Source of the DNA: Novosphingobium sp. Fuku2-ISO-50
Lineage (GTDB): Bacteria; Pseudomonadota; Alphaproteobacteria; Sphingomonadales; Sphingomonadaceae
Length of the DNA stretch: 64,000 bases
Assembly (NCBI RefSeq): GCF_001519055.1
Contig: NZ_KQ954297.1
Location: 1-64,000 of the forward strand
Reading direction: 5' to 3'
Shown: positions 1 through 7,096 of the stretch, in pieces
How positions within the stretch are numbered: position 1 is the first letter of the stretch
Layout: every line of letters starts with the position of its first letter
Notes under the pieces: generated by a model
Databases searched by the model: none
What the model saw: the letters and a program-made list of their open reading frames with translations, nothing else
Told to the model about the DNA's origin: nothing
Made by a program: the position numbers and the translations under genes

Positions 1-57
1 TTCTGGGGTCTGATGCCCCGCTGGTACCCGCACGCATCAAACATCGGCCGATTCGAG

Positions 58-91
58 CCATATTTCCAATCTAAGTTATTGAAAAATATGG
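58..91. repeat. 8-bp inverted repeat at the tRNA-Lys 3' end
   Basis: CCATATTT (58-65) is the exact reverse complement of AAATATGG (84-91), with 18 bases between. The inner copy covers the encoded CCA end of tRNA-Lys. It could be a weak transcript-end hairpin or a recombination-site remnant; the sequence does not decide between them. The remainder of 1-88 also reads as an open frame on the + strand from the window edge, but shows no recognisable domain. Confidence 0.45.
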
Positions 92-164
92 TGAGCCCAG
101 CTGGATTCGAACCAGCGACCTACTGATTAAAAGTCAGTTGCTCTACCGACTGAGCTATGGGCCC
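89..164 (-). tRNA. tRNA-Lys (anticodon UUU)
   Basis: On the minus strand this folds as a 76-nt cloverleaf. The acceptor stem GGGCCCA/TGGGCTC pairs with one G-U. The anticodon stem ACTGA/TCAGT encloses the loop CTTTTAA, giving anticodon UUU. The T-arm carries GGTTCGAATCC, and discriminator A is followed by a genomically encoded CCA. It starts only 5 bases after the folK stop on the same strand, so it may share the aguB-folK transcript. tRNA-Lys 3' ends are common integrase targets, but no integrase is visible here. Confidence 0.97.
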
Positions 165-169
165 GGCAC

Positions 170-706
170 TTATACGTGCGGTCGCGGTGCCTTAGGCAGG
201 TGTGCGCGGCGGGTCAAGCGGGCGTGGGCATGTTTCACGCAAAGACCGGTTTTTGGGTCGCGCCAATCAGCAGCGATACGCGACGCCGGGCCCAGAACGA
301 AGAGGCGGCGGCGATATTCGGGGTGCGGGATGGTCAGCCGGGGATCGTGCCACAGGCCGCCGCTCCACAGCACCACGTCGAGATCGAGCGTGCGGGCGCC
401 CCAGCGTTGCCCGCGACGGGTGCGGCCGAATGCGGCTTCGATCGCCTGCAAGCAGTCGAGCAGCGCCAGCGGGGCCAGGGCCGTCTCGATCAGCGCCGCG
501 CCGTTGGCATAACGGCGGCGCGAAGGGCCGAGCGGGGCGCTGGCGATGATCGGCGCGGCGGCGATCAGCGTGAGGCCATCCGCATCGAGCGCGGCCAGCG
601 CGGCGCGCAGGACGCGCGGCGGGGGGCCGTGGCGCGGGTGCGCGACATTGGAGCCCAGCGCGATCAGATAGCGCGTGGGGGGCAGATAGCGCGTGGGGGG
701 CGTCAC
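170..706 (-). CDS. folK: 2-amino-4-hydroxy-6-hydroxymethyldihydropteridine pyrophosphokinase
   Basis: HPPK transfers pyrophosphate from ATP to 6-hydroxymethyl-7,8-dihydropterin, the step before dihydropteroate synthase in cytosolic folate synthesis. The 178-residue product has the family marks: IALGSN (15-20), YANGA (66-70), and the PPPK signature RWGARTLDLDVV (101-112) with magnesium-binding D108 and D110, followed by IPHPEYRRRLFVL. The start is the GTG at 706, which overlaps the TGA of the upstream amidase gene as GTGA, implying translational coupling. The frame stays open further upstream, but that part is antisense-like shadow of aguB. The N-terminus is lengthened by an exact 18-bp duplication. 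The C-terminal basic tail (about 160-178) is longer than in E. coli FolK. Confidence 0.93.
   Translation of the reverse strand: MTPPTRYLPPTRYLIALGSNVAHPRHGPPPRVLRAALAALDADGLTLIAAAPIIASAPLGPSRRRYANGAALIETALAPLALLDCLQAIEAAFGRTRRGQRWGARTLDLDVVLWSGGLWHDPRLTIPHPEYRRRLFVLGPASRIAADWRDPKTGLCVKHAHARLTRRAHLPKAPRPHV
665..700. repeat. Exact 18-bp tandem duplication in the folK 5' end
   Basis: Two identical 18-base units (665-682 and 683-700) lie directly after the folK start codon. They duplicate the residues RYLPPT in frame, so the reading frame is kept. Confidence 0.9.
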
Positions 707-1557
707 TTGTCCTCGGTCAACCGGCCATAAAGCTGCGGCCGACGGTCGCGGAAAAAGCCCATGCCGGCGCGGCGCGTGCGCGCCAGCGCGAGATCGAGCG
801 TGGCGACCAATACGCCGGTTTCCTGCGCGCCGTATTCGACCACCAGATCGCCCCATTCGTTGCTGATGAAGCTGTGGCCGTAAAAGGTCTGGTCGTTTTC
901 TTCGCTGCCGATACGGTTGGCGGCGATCACCGGCATGCAGTTTGACGCGGCGTGCCCCTGCATCGCGCGGCGCCAGACGCGGCTGGTATCGAGATCGGGG
1001 TCTTGCGGCTCGGTCCCGATCGCGGTGGGATAAAGCAGCATTTCCGCGCCCATCAGCGCCATCGCCCGCGCGCATTCGGGATACCACTGATCCCAGCACA
1101 CGCCGACGCCGATCGTTGCGCCAAACACGTTCCACACCTTGAATCCGGTATTGCCGGGGCGGAAATAGTACTTTTCCTCGTAGCCCGGGCCATCGGGAAT
1201 GTGGCTCTTGCGATAGATCCCCATGATCTCGCCTTCGGCGTCGATCATCGCCAGGGTGTTGTAGTAATGCGGCCCCTCGCGCTCGAAAAAGCTGGTCGGG
1301 ATGGCCACGCCCAAGGCTTTTGCCAGCCGCCGCATCGCCGCCACCGACGGGTCGTCAGCGAGCGGATGGGCGAGCGCAAACCGCGCCTCGTCCTCCTGCT
1401 GGCAGAAATAGGCGCCTGCAAACAGTTCGGGCGGCAGGATCACTTGCGCGCCAAGCCCGGCGGCCTGTTCGACGAGAGCGGCCACCGCGCCGATGTTGTC
1501 GGCGGAATCGGGGGCGTTGAGTTCAAGCTGCAGCGCGGCGATGGTGATTTCGGTCAT
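703..1557 (-). CDS. aguB: N-carbamoylputrescine amidase
   Basis: Nitrilase-superfamily (CN hydrolase) enzyme that splits N-carbamoylputrescine to putrescine, CO2 and ammonia, the last step of the agmatine route to putrescine. The 284-residue protein shows the Glu-Lys-Cys triad: E44 (LPPELF), K117 (YRKSHIPD) and C154 (GVCWDQWYPE). The long segment near 180-235 and the C-terminal MGFFRDRRP motif match the AguB branch better than other nitrilases. The ATG at 1557 is preferred over an in-frame start seven codons upstream because family members begin at MTEITIAALQ. The partner agmatine deiminase gene is in the same window, 28 kb away. It overlaps folK by 4 bases. Confidence 0.93.
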   Translation of the reverse strand: MTEITIAALQLELNAPDSADNIGAVAALVEQAAGLGAQVILPPELFAGAYFCQQEDEARFALAHPLADDPSVAAMRRLAKALGVAIPTSFFEREGPHYYNTLAMIDAEGEIMGIYRKSHIPDGPGYEEKYYFRPGNTGFKVWNVFGATIGVGVCWDQWYPECARAMALMGAEMLLYPTAIGTEPQDPDLDTSRVWRRAMQGHAASNCMPVIAANRIGSEENDQTFYGHSFISNEWGDLVVEYGAQETGVLVATLDLALARTRRAGMGFFRDRRPQLYGRLTEDK

Positions 1558-1666
1558 GGCCGCGCGTTTTAGGGGCAAGTGACCGGCAATTCAACGACCA
1601 GACGATGACATCGCGACGCGGCGCCCCTATCTTCCGCGCCTACGAGCGATCAGGAAAGGATCCCCC

Positions 1667-2194
1667 ATGGCCGAAGCCATCCTTGCCGGCGGCTGTTTCT
1701 GGTGCACCGAGGCGGTGTTTCAGGACGTGATCGGAGTCAGTGCGGTCGAAAGCGGCTATATCGGCGGCAGCGTGCCGGGCCCGACGTACAAACAGGTCTG
1801 TTCGGGCACCACCGGCCATGCCGAAGCCATCCGCGTGACATTCGATCCCGCAGCGATCGATCTGGCCACGCTGCTCGACATCTTTTTCGCCATTCACGAC
1901 CCGACCCAGCTCAATCGTCAGGGCAATGACGTCGGCACGCAATATCGCTCGGCGCTGTTTCCGCTCGACGACACGCAGCGCGCCGAGGCCGAAGCGGCGA
2001 TTGCCCGCGCCGCCGCCCATTGGCCCGCGCCGATCGTGACCACGATCGAGGGACCGGCGACCTGGTATCCGGCGGAAGACTATCATCAGGAATATTGGGA
2101 CGGCGAAGGGCAGCGCAATCCCTATTGCCTGGCCGTCATTCCGCCCAAGCTGGCCAAGCTGCGCAAGAGCTTTGCCGCGCGGGCCAAATCCTGA
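1667..2194 (+). CDS. msrA: Peptide-methionine (S)-S-oxide reductase
   Basis: MsrA reduces the S-epimer of methionine sulfoxide in proteins and free methionine, a cytosolic oxidative-damage repair function recycled by thioredoxin. The 175-residue protein begins with the signature [11 protein letters not shown], so C10 is the catalytic cysteine, and continues with [41 protein letters not shown] and EDYHQEYW, all typical of the family. C150 in NPYCLAVI could act as a resolving cysteine. An AGGAAAGG ribosome site lies about 10 bases before the ATG. It converges with rsmB, whose stop is on the very next base. Confidence 0.96.
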   Translation: MAEAILAGGCFWCTEAVFQDVIGVSAVESGYIGGSVPGPTYKQVCSGTTGHAEAIRVTFDPAAIDLATLLDIFFAIHDPTQLNRQGNDVGTQYRSALFPLDDTQRAEAEAAIARAAAHWPAPIVTTIEGPATWYPAEDYHQEYWDGEGQRNPYCLAVIPPKLAKLRKSFAARAKS

Positions 2195-3496
2195 TCAGGC
2201 TCTCCAGCGGGCCGCAAAGAACCCGTCGACCCCGCCCGCCCCGGCAAGCATGCCGGGGTCGCTGCGCAGCCAGCCTTCGGCTGTCGGCGCAATGCCTTCG
2301 GGCAGTTCGGGGGCGGTGATCGGGTGCGGCGCAAGGCCGGTAACGGTTCGCGCCTGCGCCTCGCCTTCGTCCGGTTCGAGCGAGCAGACCGCATAGACCA
2401 GCGTACCGCCGGGATTGAGCCAGCCGGCCGCGCGCGCCAGCAAGGTCGCCTGCAACGCGGTCAGCTCATCGATCGCGGCCCGGCGATGAAGCACATCGGG
2501 ATGGCGGCGGCAGGTGCCGGTCGCGCTGCACGGCGCATCGACCAGAATCGCGTCATAACCGCCCTCCGGCTGCCATTCGAGAGCATCGGCGGCGACCACA
2601 TGCGCGGCAAGGCCGGTCCGCGCGAGATTGTCCGACAGCCGTTCGAGCCGCCGCGCCGATTTGTCGAGCGCGGTCACGTCCCAACCGGCAGCGGCCAGTT
2701 GCATCGTCTTGCCCCCCGGCGCGGCGCACAGATCGAGCGCGCGCGCGCCTTCATGCGGCGCCCTGCCAAGCAGCCGGGCGGGAATCGCGGCGGCAAGATC
2801 CTGGACCCACCAAGCGCCTTCGCCAAATCCGGCCAGCGTTTCGACCGCTTGCCCGCGCGCCAGACGGACAGATCCGGGCATCAGGCTGATCCCGCCGAGC
2901 CGTTCGGCCCATTGCGCCGTCTGAGCCGGGTCGGCGAGCGTCAGGTCGAGCGGCGGCGGCACGGTCAGCCCCGCCGCGATCGCGCCCAGCCGATCGGGCC
3001 ATGCCGCGCCCCAGCGTTCGGCGACCGGCACGGGCAGGCTCGGCGCAGCGGGCAGCGCAGCCGCATCGCCGCGCGCCAAAATCGCGGAAAACACCCCATG
3101 CGCCAGACGACGCGGCCCGCCCATCAGCAAAGGCAGCCCGGTCGCGATCACCGCATGCGGCGGCAATCCCAGCCGCAACACTTGCACCAGCATCAGCCGC
3201 AGCACGCTGCGCGCCTTGGCATCTTCGGGCAGGATCTGGCGCGTGGCGCTGTCGATCAGCGCGTCGAGATCGGTCAGCCAGCGCAAGGCTTCCTGCGCGA
3301 TCGCCATGGCCAGCGCGCGATCGTCGGCGCGCGGCACCGGGCGCAACAGCGGCGGCGCCGCCTGATCGAGCGGATCGCCCCGGCGCAACACCGCATCGAT
3401 CATGCGCAGCGCGGCAAGGCGCGCGGCGCTTCCGGGAATTTCGGCAGGACCGGTTGGTTCCGGGGTGAAAAGGTGATTTTGGGGTGGACGCGCCAT
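2195..3496 (-). CDS. rsmB: 16S rRNA (cytosine-C5) methyltransferase, RsmB/NOL1-NOP2-Sun family
   Basis: SAM-dependent m5C methyltransferase, most likely acting on 16S rRNA position C967 during 30S assembly. The 433-residue protein has an N-terminal NusB-like RNA-binding half (about 20-145) and a Rossmann methyltransferase half. Motif I is DLCAAPGGKT (255-264). The two catalytic cysteines are C323 in VDAPCSATGT (motif IV) and C371 in YAVCSLEPDEGE (motif VI). The stop abuts that of msrA. No other gene shares its operon, and the ATG lies about 85 bases from the divergent SDHAF4-like gene. Its exact rRNA target could be another cytosine, because alphaproteobacteria carry several Sun-family paralogues. 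Confidence 0.92.
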   Translation of the reverse strand: MARPPQNHLFTPEPTGPAEIPGSAARLAALRMIDAVLRRGDPLDQAAPPLLRPVPRADDRALAMAIAQEALRWLTDLDALIDSATRQILPEDAKARSVLRLMLVQVLRLGLPPHAVIATGLPLLMGGPRRLAHGVFSAILARGDAAALPAAPSLPVPVAERWGAAWPDRLGAIAAGLTVPPPLDLTLADPAQTAQWAERLGGISLMPGSVRLARGQAVETLAGFGEGAWWVQDLAAAIPARLLGRAPHEGARALDLCAAPGGKTMQLAAAGWDVTALDKSARRLERLSDNLARTGLAAHVVAADALEWQPEGGYDAILVDAPCSATGTCRRHPDVLHRRAAIDELTALQATLLARAAGWLNPGGTLVYAVCSLEPDEGEAQARTVTGLAPHPITAPELPEGIAPTAEGWLRSDPGMLAGAGGVDGFFAARWRA

Positions 3497-3583
3497 GGCC
3501 CCCTATCGCCGCATAAGCCCGTCTTGGCAATTGCGCGCATTTGGCAATTGCAATGGAGCCCGTCCGCGCCCATTTGACGGGGC

Positions 3584-3760
3584 ATGACCGAACCGACCAA
3601 GCGCGCCACCACTCGCCCGGCGGCGTTCACTCCGCCGCCACACTGGACCAACCCGCCCGTGCCCGAACCGCGCGCGGCCGAACGCGGCGACGATCCCGAC
3701 GGGCTCGACCCCACTCGCTTTGGCGACTGGGAACGCAACGGCATCGCGATTGATTTCTGA
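3584..3760 (+). CDS. DUF1674 / SDHAF4-like succinate dehydrogenase assembly factor
   Basis: A 58-residue protein. Its C-terminus DPTRFGDWERNGIAIDF is the hallmark of DUF1674, the bacterial relatives of mitochondrial SDHAF4, which binds flavinylated succinate dehydrogenase subunit A before it joins the complex. The N-terminal 40 residues are basic and proline-rich, and only the last 20 or so are conserved, as in the family. The ATG follows GACGGGGC, a weak ribosome site. The function is inferred from the motif; no sdh gene is in the window. Its TGA is part of the first copy of a 19-bp tandem repeat. Confidence 0.85.
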   Translation: MTEPTKRATTRPAAFTPPPHWTNPPVPEPRAAERGDDPDGLDPTRFGDWERNGIAIDF

Positions 3761-3827
3761 TCAGGTCAGGGATTTCTGATCAGGCCGGGAATTTCTGATC
3801 AGATCGGCGATTTTCGATCAGTTCGGG
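3752..3827. repeat. Four 19-bp tandem repeats spanning a convergent gene junction
   Basis: Four imperfect units start at 3752, 3771, 3790 and 3809, with core GATTTCTGATCAG. The first copy supplies the TGA stop of the SDHAF4-like gene through its TGATCA. The last supplies the stop of the solute-binding protein gene on the other strand. TGATCA is palindromic and therefore reads as a stop on both strands. Confidence 0.85.
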
Positions 3828-5263
3828 TTGCTCGCCTCGGCACCGGCCAGCGGCGGCAAAGGGTGCCAGCCCCACGGATTGAGCGAAAAGCCCGAAACGG
3901 TGCCGCGCACCAGCGACCAGCGCAGCGGTCGGGCAAGCGGGATGAAGCCGTTGGCGGCGGTAATCTGCGCCTCGGCCTGGGCAAACAGCCGCGCGGCCGC
4001 GTTGGCATCGCCGGCATGGATCGCGGCCTGCACACTGGCATCCCCATCCGCATTGCAGACTTGCGGATGCGCCGCACAGCCGAGCCGTTCGAGGAACCAG
4101 CGCGCGCGGGGATAGCGCGCCACGCTGTCGATCAGCGCGAGGTCCGCCGCCTCATCCGGCGCAGCGCGGGTCAAAGTGATGCCGATCGCCGCCAGATCGG
4201 TGCGCAACCGCTGAAACAGAATGTCCGCCCCCGGCCCGTCGGGCAGCGCGAGGACAAGCACCGGCGCGCCCTTCCACGCCTTGACTCGCGACGCGGCGAC
4301 CGCGCGGCGCTGATCCAGCGTCTGATCGGCCCAGCGTTCGCCGACCGCGCCGCTGTCGCCATCGAGCCCGGCAGAAATGATCCGCGTCGTCGCCGACCAG
4401 CCGCCGACACCGAATGCACTGGCCAGCGCATCGCGGTCGATCGCCATGGCCACCGCCTCGCGATTGGCCGGCTCAGCGAGAAAGCCGCGCGCGGCTACGA
4501 TGTCGAGCCCGAACAGCCCGGCGACCGGATCGAACTGAAAATTGCCGCGCGCCATCGCCACGCGTGTCGCCAGCGGCAGGCTGCCGAACGTACCGCCGAG
4601 CACGAGATCGGCCTTGCCCGTCGCAAAGCGCGCCACCGCATCTTGCGCCGATTGAAACCGCAACGCGAGCGCGTGGCCCGACGCGGATGACGGAACCAGC
4701 GTTGCAAACCAGTGATCATGATCGCGCCGGATCTCCATCGGCCCGGCATGATGCTGCGCCCTTGCGCCGACGGCAACCGCGAGCTCGGGTTGGGCAAGCA
4801 GGGACAGGAGATCGGGTTGCGGCGCATCGAGGTCGATTTCGATCACCCGGCGCGCCATGACCCGCACATCGCGAATCCCGGCAAGGTCGGGCCCGAGGCC
4901 GTTGCCGCGCGCCGCCGCCAGCGCGCGGCGCAGCGCGGCGGCGACATCGGGCGCGGCGATCGGGCTGCCGTCGCTCCACTGTCCATCGCGCAAACGAAAA
5001 ATATAGCCTTGCGCGTCGTCGGTCACGACCCAGCGTTCGGCCAGCGCCGGGATCAGCCGCCCTTCGGCGTCAAAGCCGACAAGGCCAGCGCGTGTCGCCG
5101 CGATCACGCCATAGCCGGCAACAGGCACACGGCGCAGGCCGATGGGAGAAAGGTCCGGCTCCGTGCCGATCACGCTGATATCGACCGGCCCCGAGCCGGG
5201 GCCGCCGCACGCTGCGGGCACAATCAGCAAGGCGCTGGCAAGAAGCGATCGGAACCGGGCCAC
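3818..5263 (-). CDS. Family-5 extracellular solute-binding protein (peptide/nickel type), orphan
   Basis: This 481-residue protein resembles the oligopeptide-binding proteins of ABC importers. It has a hydrophobic N-terminal segment ending near VPAACGG (a poor lipobox, so exported or lipid-anchored is uncertain), the early GLVGFDAEGRLIPALAERW motif, and FRLRDGQWSDGSPIAAPDVAAAL, which matches the family's F.LR.gv.fsdG..ltA.Dv signature. The C-terminal region is shorter than in DppA. The start is a GTG at 5263. No permease or ATPase gene is adjacent, so it either serves a transporter encoded elsewhere or has another role. The convergent 3' end sits in the tandem repeat shared with the SDHAF4-like gene. 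Confidence 0.75.
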   Translation of the reverse strand: MARFRSLLASALLIVPAACGGPGSGPVDISVIGTEPDLSPIGLRRVPVAGYGVIAATRAGLVGFDAEGRLIPALAERWVVTDDAQGYIFRLRDGQWSDGSPIAAPDVAAALRRALAAARGNGLGPDLAGIRDVRVMARRVIEIDLDAPQPDLLSLLAQPELAVAVGARAQHHAGPMEIRRDHDHWFATLVPSSASGHALALRFQSAQDAVARFATGKADLVLGGTFGSLPLATRVAMARGNFQFDPVAGLFGLDIVAARGFLAEPANREAVAMAIDRDALASAFGVGGWSATTRIISAGLDGDSGAVGERWADQTLDQRRAVAASRVKAWKGAPVLVLALPDGPGADILFQRLRTDLAAIGITLTRAAPDEAADLALIDSVARYPRARWFLERLGCAAHPQVCNADGDASVQAAIHAGDANAAARLFAQAEAQITAANGFIPLARPLRWSLVRGTVSGFSLNPWGWHPLPPLAGAEASNPN

Positions 5264-5327
5264 GCCCGAGCGTTAGCAGGTTTTCGCCCCCCGGTCAGTG
5301 CCGGTCAGCGTTCCGATGCCGAAAAGC

Positions 5328-5708
5328 TCAAAGTTTGCGCAAGCTGCGCGGATCGGGCGGCACAATCGGCGATTTGAGATAGCGCGGCGTATGCTCGCTC
5401 GGCCCCGCATTGCTGGCGCGCACCAATCGCGGATCGATCTCTTCGAGAAAGGCTATGCCGAAGCGATTGTCCTGAATCCATGCGACCCGGCCAGGCACCC
5501 AGCCGACATTGCGCAAATTGACTTCGACCCCGGCGCCGGATGTCACCCGGACCGTGCATTCGGCCATCATGCCGTGCGCAGAAAGGTTGCGGACTTTGAC
5601 CCTGTGGTCGCCCGCCTGTCCTTCGATTCTGACGTCAGCCATGAGAAACAGGCTGTCCCGTCCGACTTGCCGATGATCGATGTCAGTCACCGTCCGGTTC
5701 CGTTTCAT
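5328..5708 (-). CDS. PilZ domain protein
   Basis: A 126-residue single-domain protein. The cyclic-di-GMP binding marks are present: HRQVGR (12-17), an RxxxR-type motif, and RNLSAHGMMAE (40-50), which fits (D/N)xSxxG. The rest is consistent with a PilZ beta-barrel. Such stand-alone PilZ proteins are c-di-GMP receptors affecting motility or polysaccharide output; the target cannot be told here. The ATG at 5708 is taken rather than a start seven codons upstream, because MKRNR is a typical basic N-terminus. The C-terminal 35 residues are not conserved-looking. Confidence 0.85.
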   Translation of the reverse strand: MKRNRTVTDIDHRQVGRDSLFLMADVRIEGQAGDHRVKVRNLSAHGMMAECTVRVTSGAGVEVNLRNVGWVPGRVAWIQDNRFGIAFLEEIDPRLVRASNAGPSEHTPRYLKSPIVPPDPRSLRKL

Positions 5709-5969
5709 GTCTGTCAGTCTCCGCACCAAGGAATCCTGGCCCGAAAACCCGCGCTTTCACACCCGCCACATCCGGCAAAAGCGCCGGAAAGCTCAGGCCG
5801 GAGGGTACGGCCGGAGCTGCAAACGAAGCGTTAACCCGGCGCGACGTTAACCATACGCCTTCGCCATGGTCCCGTTTTGAAACATGTCTGCAAACGGGCG
5901 GACACCGACGGCAAACACCATCCGCCGGCATCTTTTGCCACCCCGGATCGTACCCGCGCCCGCTCGCGA

Positions 5970-6428
5970 TCAATTGTCGCGAGAGACCTTTTCGCGGCGT
6001 TCGTGCGCCTGCTGCGCTTCGACGGTCATCGTCGCGATCGGGCGCGCGATCAGTCGGCCCAGCCCGATCGGTTCGCCGGTCACTTCGCAATACCCGTATT
6101 CGCCTTCGTCGATCCGGCGCATGGCCGAATCGATCTTGGCGATCAGCTTGCGCTGACGGTCGCGGGTGCGCAATTCGATGCCCCAGTCGGTTTCGCTGGA
6201 AGCGCGATCGTTGAGATCCGGTTCGCGAATCGGCCCTTCCTGCAAGGCGGACAACGTATTCGATGCCGCCGAAAGGATCGATTTCTTCCATTCGAGCAGC
6301 AGGCGCCGGAAATAATCCTGCTGCTGCTCGTTCATGTAGGGTTCGTCATCACTGGGAACGTAGTCACCCGGCACCAAGCGCCGAGCTTTGGCCAACACGT
6401 CGATTTCGTCACTCAGAACCCCAGCCAT
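5970..6428 (-). CDS. dksA: RNA polymerase-binding transcription factor DksA, zinc-ligand-poor form
   Basis: DksA binds the RNA polymerase secondary channel and, with ppGpp, tunes rRNA and stress promoters. The 152-residue protein has a coiled-coil segment (about 35-110) with the tip motif DLNDRA (71-76), matching DxxDxA, and a C-terminal domain. Only one of the four zinc cysteines remains: C114 in YGYCEVTGEPIGLGRL. Comparable one-cysteine forms are known in alphaproteobacteria. It is transcribed away from the Sel1 gene. The start MAGVLSDEIDVL at 6428 agrees with family length. Confidence 0.93.
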   Translation of the reverse strand: MAGVLSDEIDVLAKARRLVPGDYVPSDDEPYMNEQQQDYFRRLLLEWKKSILSAASNTLSALQEGPIREPDLNDRASSETDWGIELRTRDRQRKLIAKIDSAMRRIDEGEYGYCEVTGEPIGLGRLIARPIATMTVEAQQAHERREKVSRDN

Positions 6429-6748
6429 CCGGCCCTCCGCATTCGCGCCTTGCCGACCCTGGCCCGCTTGCCGTCATGGCTTGCGGGCTCTTGGTTTGCC
6501 GGGCCTATAAGCGGGGCGATCCTCGCGCACAAGTTATTACACCACCCTCTTTTTCATGCGTCCGTCGCGATGCGGGATTTTGCCTGCGGGAACGGCCCGA
6601 CCGTGCGAAACCTTTGCCGCCCTGTCATTCTTGCCGCCAACCCGGCAAAATCCTGCCGTCGTTAACCTTATGTTGACCAAACCCGGCGACCTTGCCGCTA
6701 TCGCGCCGGTGTGTGGGCAATGGCGCAGATCTTTGGGGATTACGGGGT
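6429..6748. other. 320-bp divergent intergenic region (dksA / Sel1 gene)
   Basis: No credible gene. It must hold the promoters of dksA (leftward) and the Sel1-repeat gene (rightward). Apart from the TTAA-N7-TTGA element listed separately, no sharp promoter match or hairpin was recognised. Confidence 0.6.
6662..6676 (+). promoter_or_regulatory. Possible CtrA-like site
   Basis: TTAA-CCTTATG-TTGA matches the CtrA consensus TTAA-N7-TTAA at seven of eight fixed bases. It lies 73 bases before the Sel1-repeat gene start. It is a single short match and could be chance. Confidence 0.25.
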
Positions 6749-7093
6749 ATGGATCAGGTCAGAATCAAGCTGGTCGGCGGGACCGACACGCAGGCAGAGA
6801 CAAAACGGGCCGAATATGACGCAGTCGTGGCGCAATGCCTGGCTGCCGCAGAGCATGGCAGCCATGACGCGCTCTTTGATCTGGGCGTGGTCTTTTCGAC
6901 CGGCGATCACGGTGTCGCGGTCGATCTGGTCGAAGCGCACAAGTGGTTCAACCTTGCCGCAGTCGGCGGTCATGAAGACGCCGCAGGCTGCCGCGCCGAC
7001 ATTGCCGAGGATATGACCGCGCGCGAAGTCGCCGAGGCACAACGTCGCGCCCGCGAATGGCTGCGCGCTACTCCGGCCCGCCGTGTTGCCTGA
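6749..7093 (+). CDS. Small Sel1-repeat protein
   Basis: A 114-residue cytosolic protein with one Sel1-like repeat (about 38-76): ALFDLGVVFSTG followed by VEAHKWFNLAAVGGHEDA, the AxxxLGxxxxxG/A..W...AA..G pattern. Sel1 repeats are helical protein-interaction modules. With so little sequence no partner can be named. The ATG at 6749 follows GGGGAT and opens MDQVRIKLVGG. In-frame upstream codons belong to intergenic sequence. It converges with the FemAB-like gene, with the two stops only 3 bases apart. Confidence 0.75.
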   Translation: MDQVRIKLVGGTDTQAETKRAEYDAVVAQCLAAAEHGSHDALFDLGVVFSTGDHGVAVDLVEAHKWFNLAAVGGHEDAAGCRADIAEDMTAREVAEAQRRAREWLRATPARRVA

Positions 7094-7096
7094 TCA

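Noticed and set aside
2324..3577. A 417-codon plus-strand frame inside rsmB
   Set aside because: Antisense shadow of rsmB, which carries both catalytic cysteines.
5683..6291. A 202-codon minus-strand frame over the PilZ/dksA gap
   Set aside because: It overlaps dksA in another frame and has no family match.
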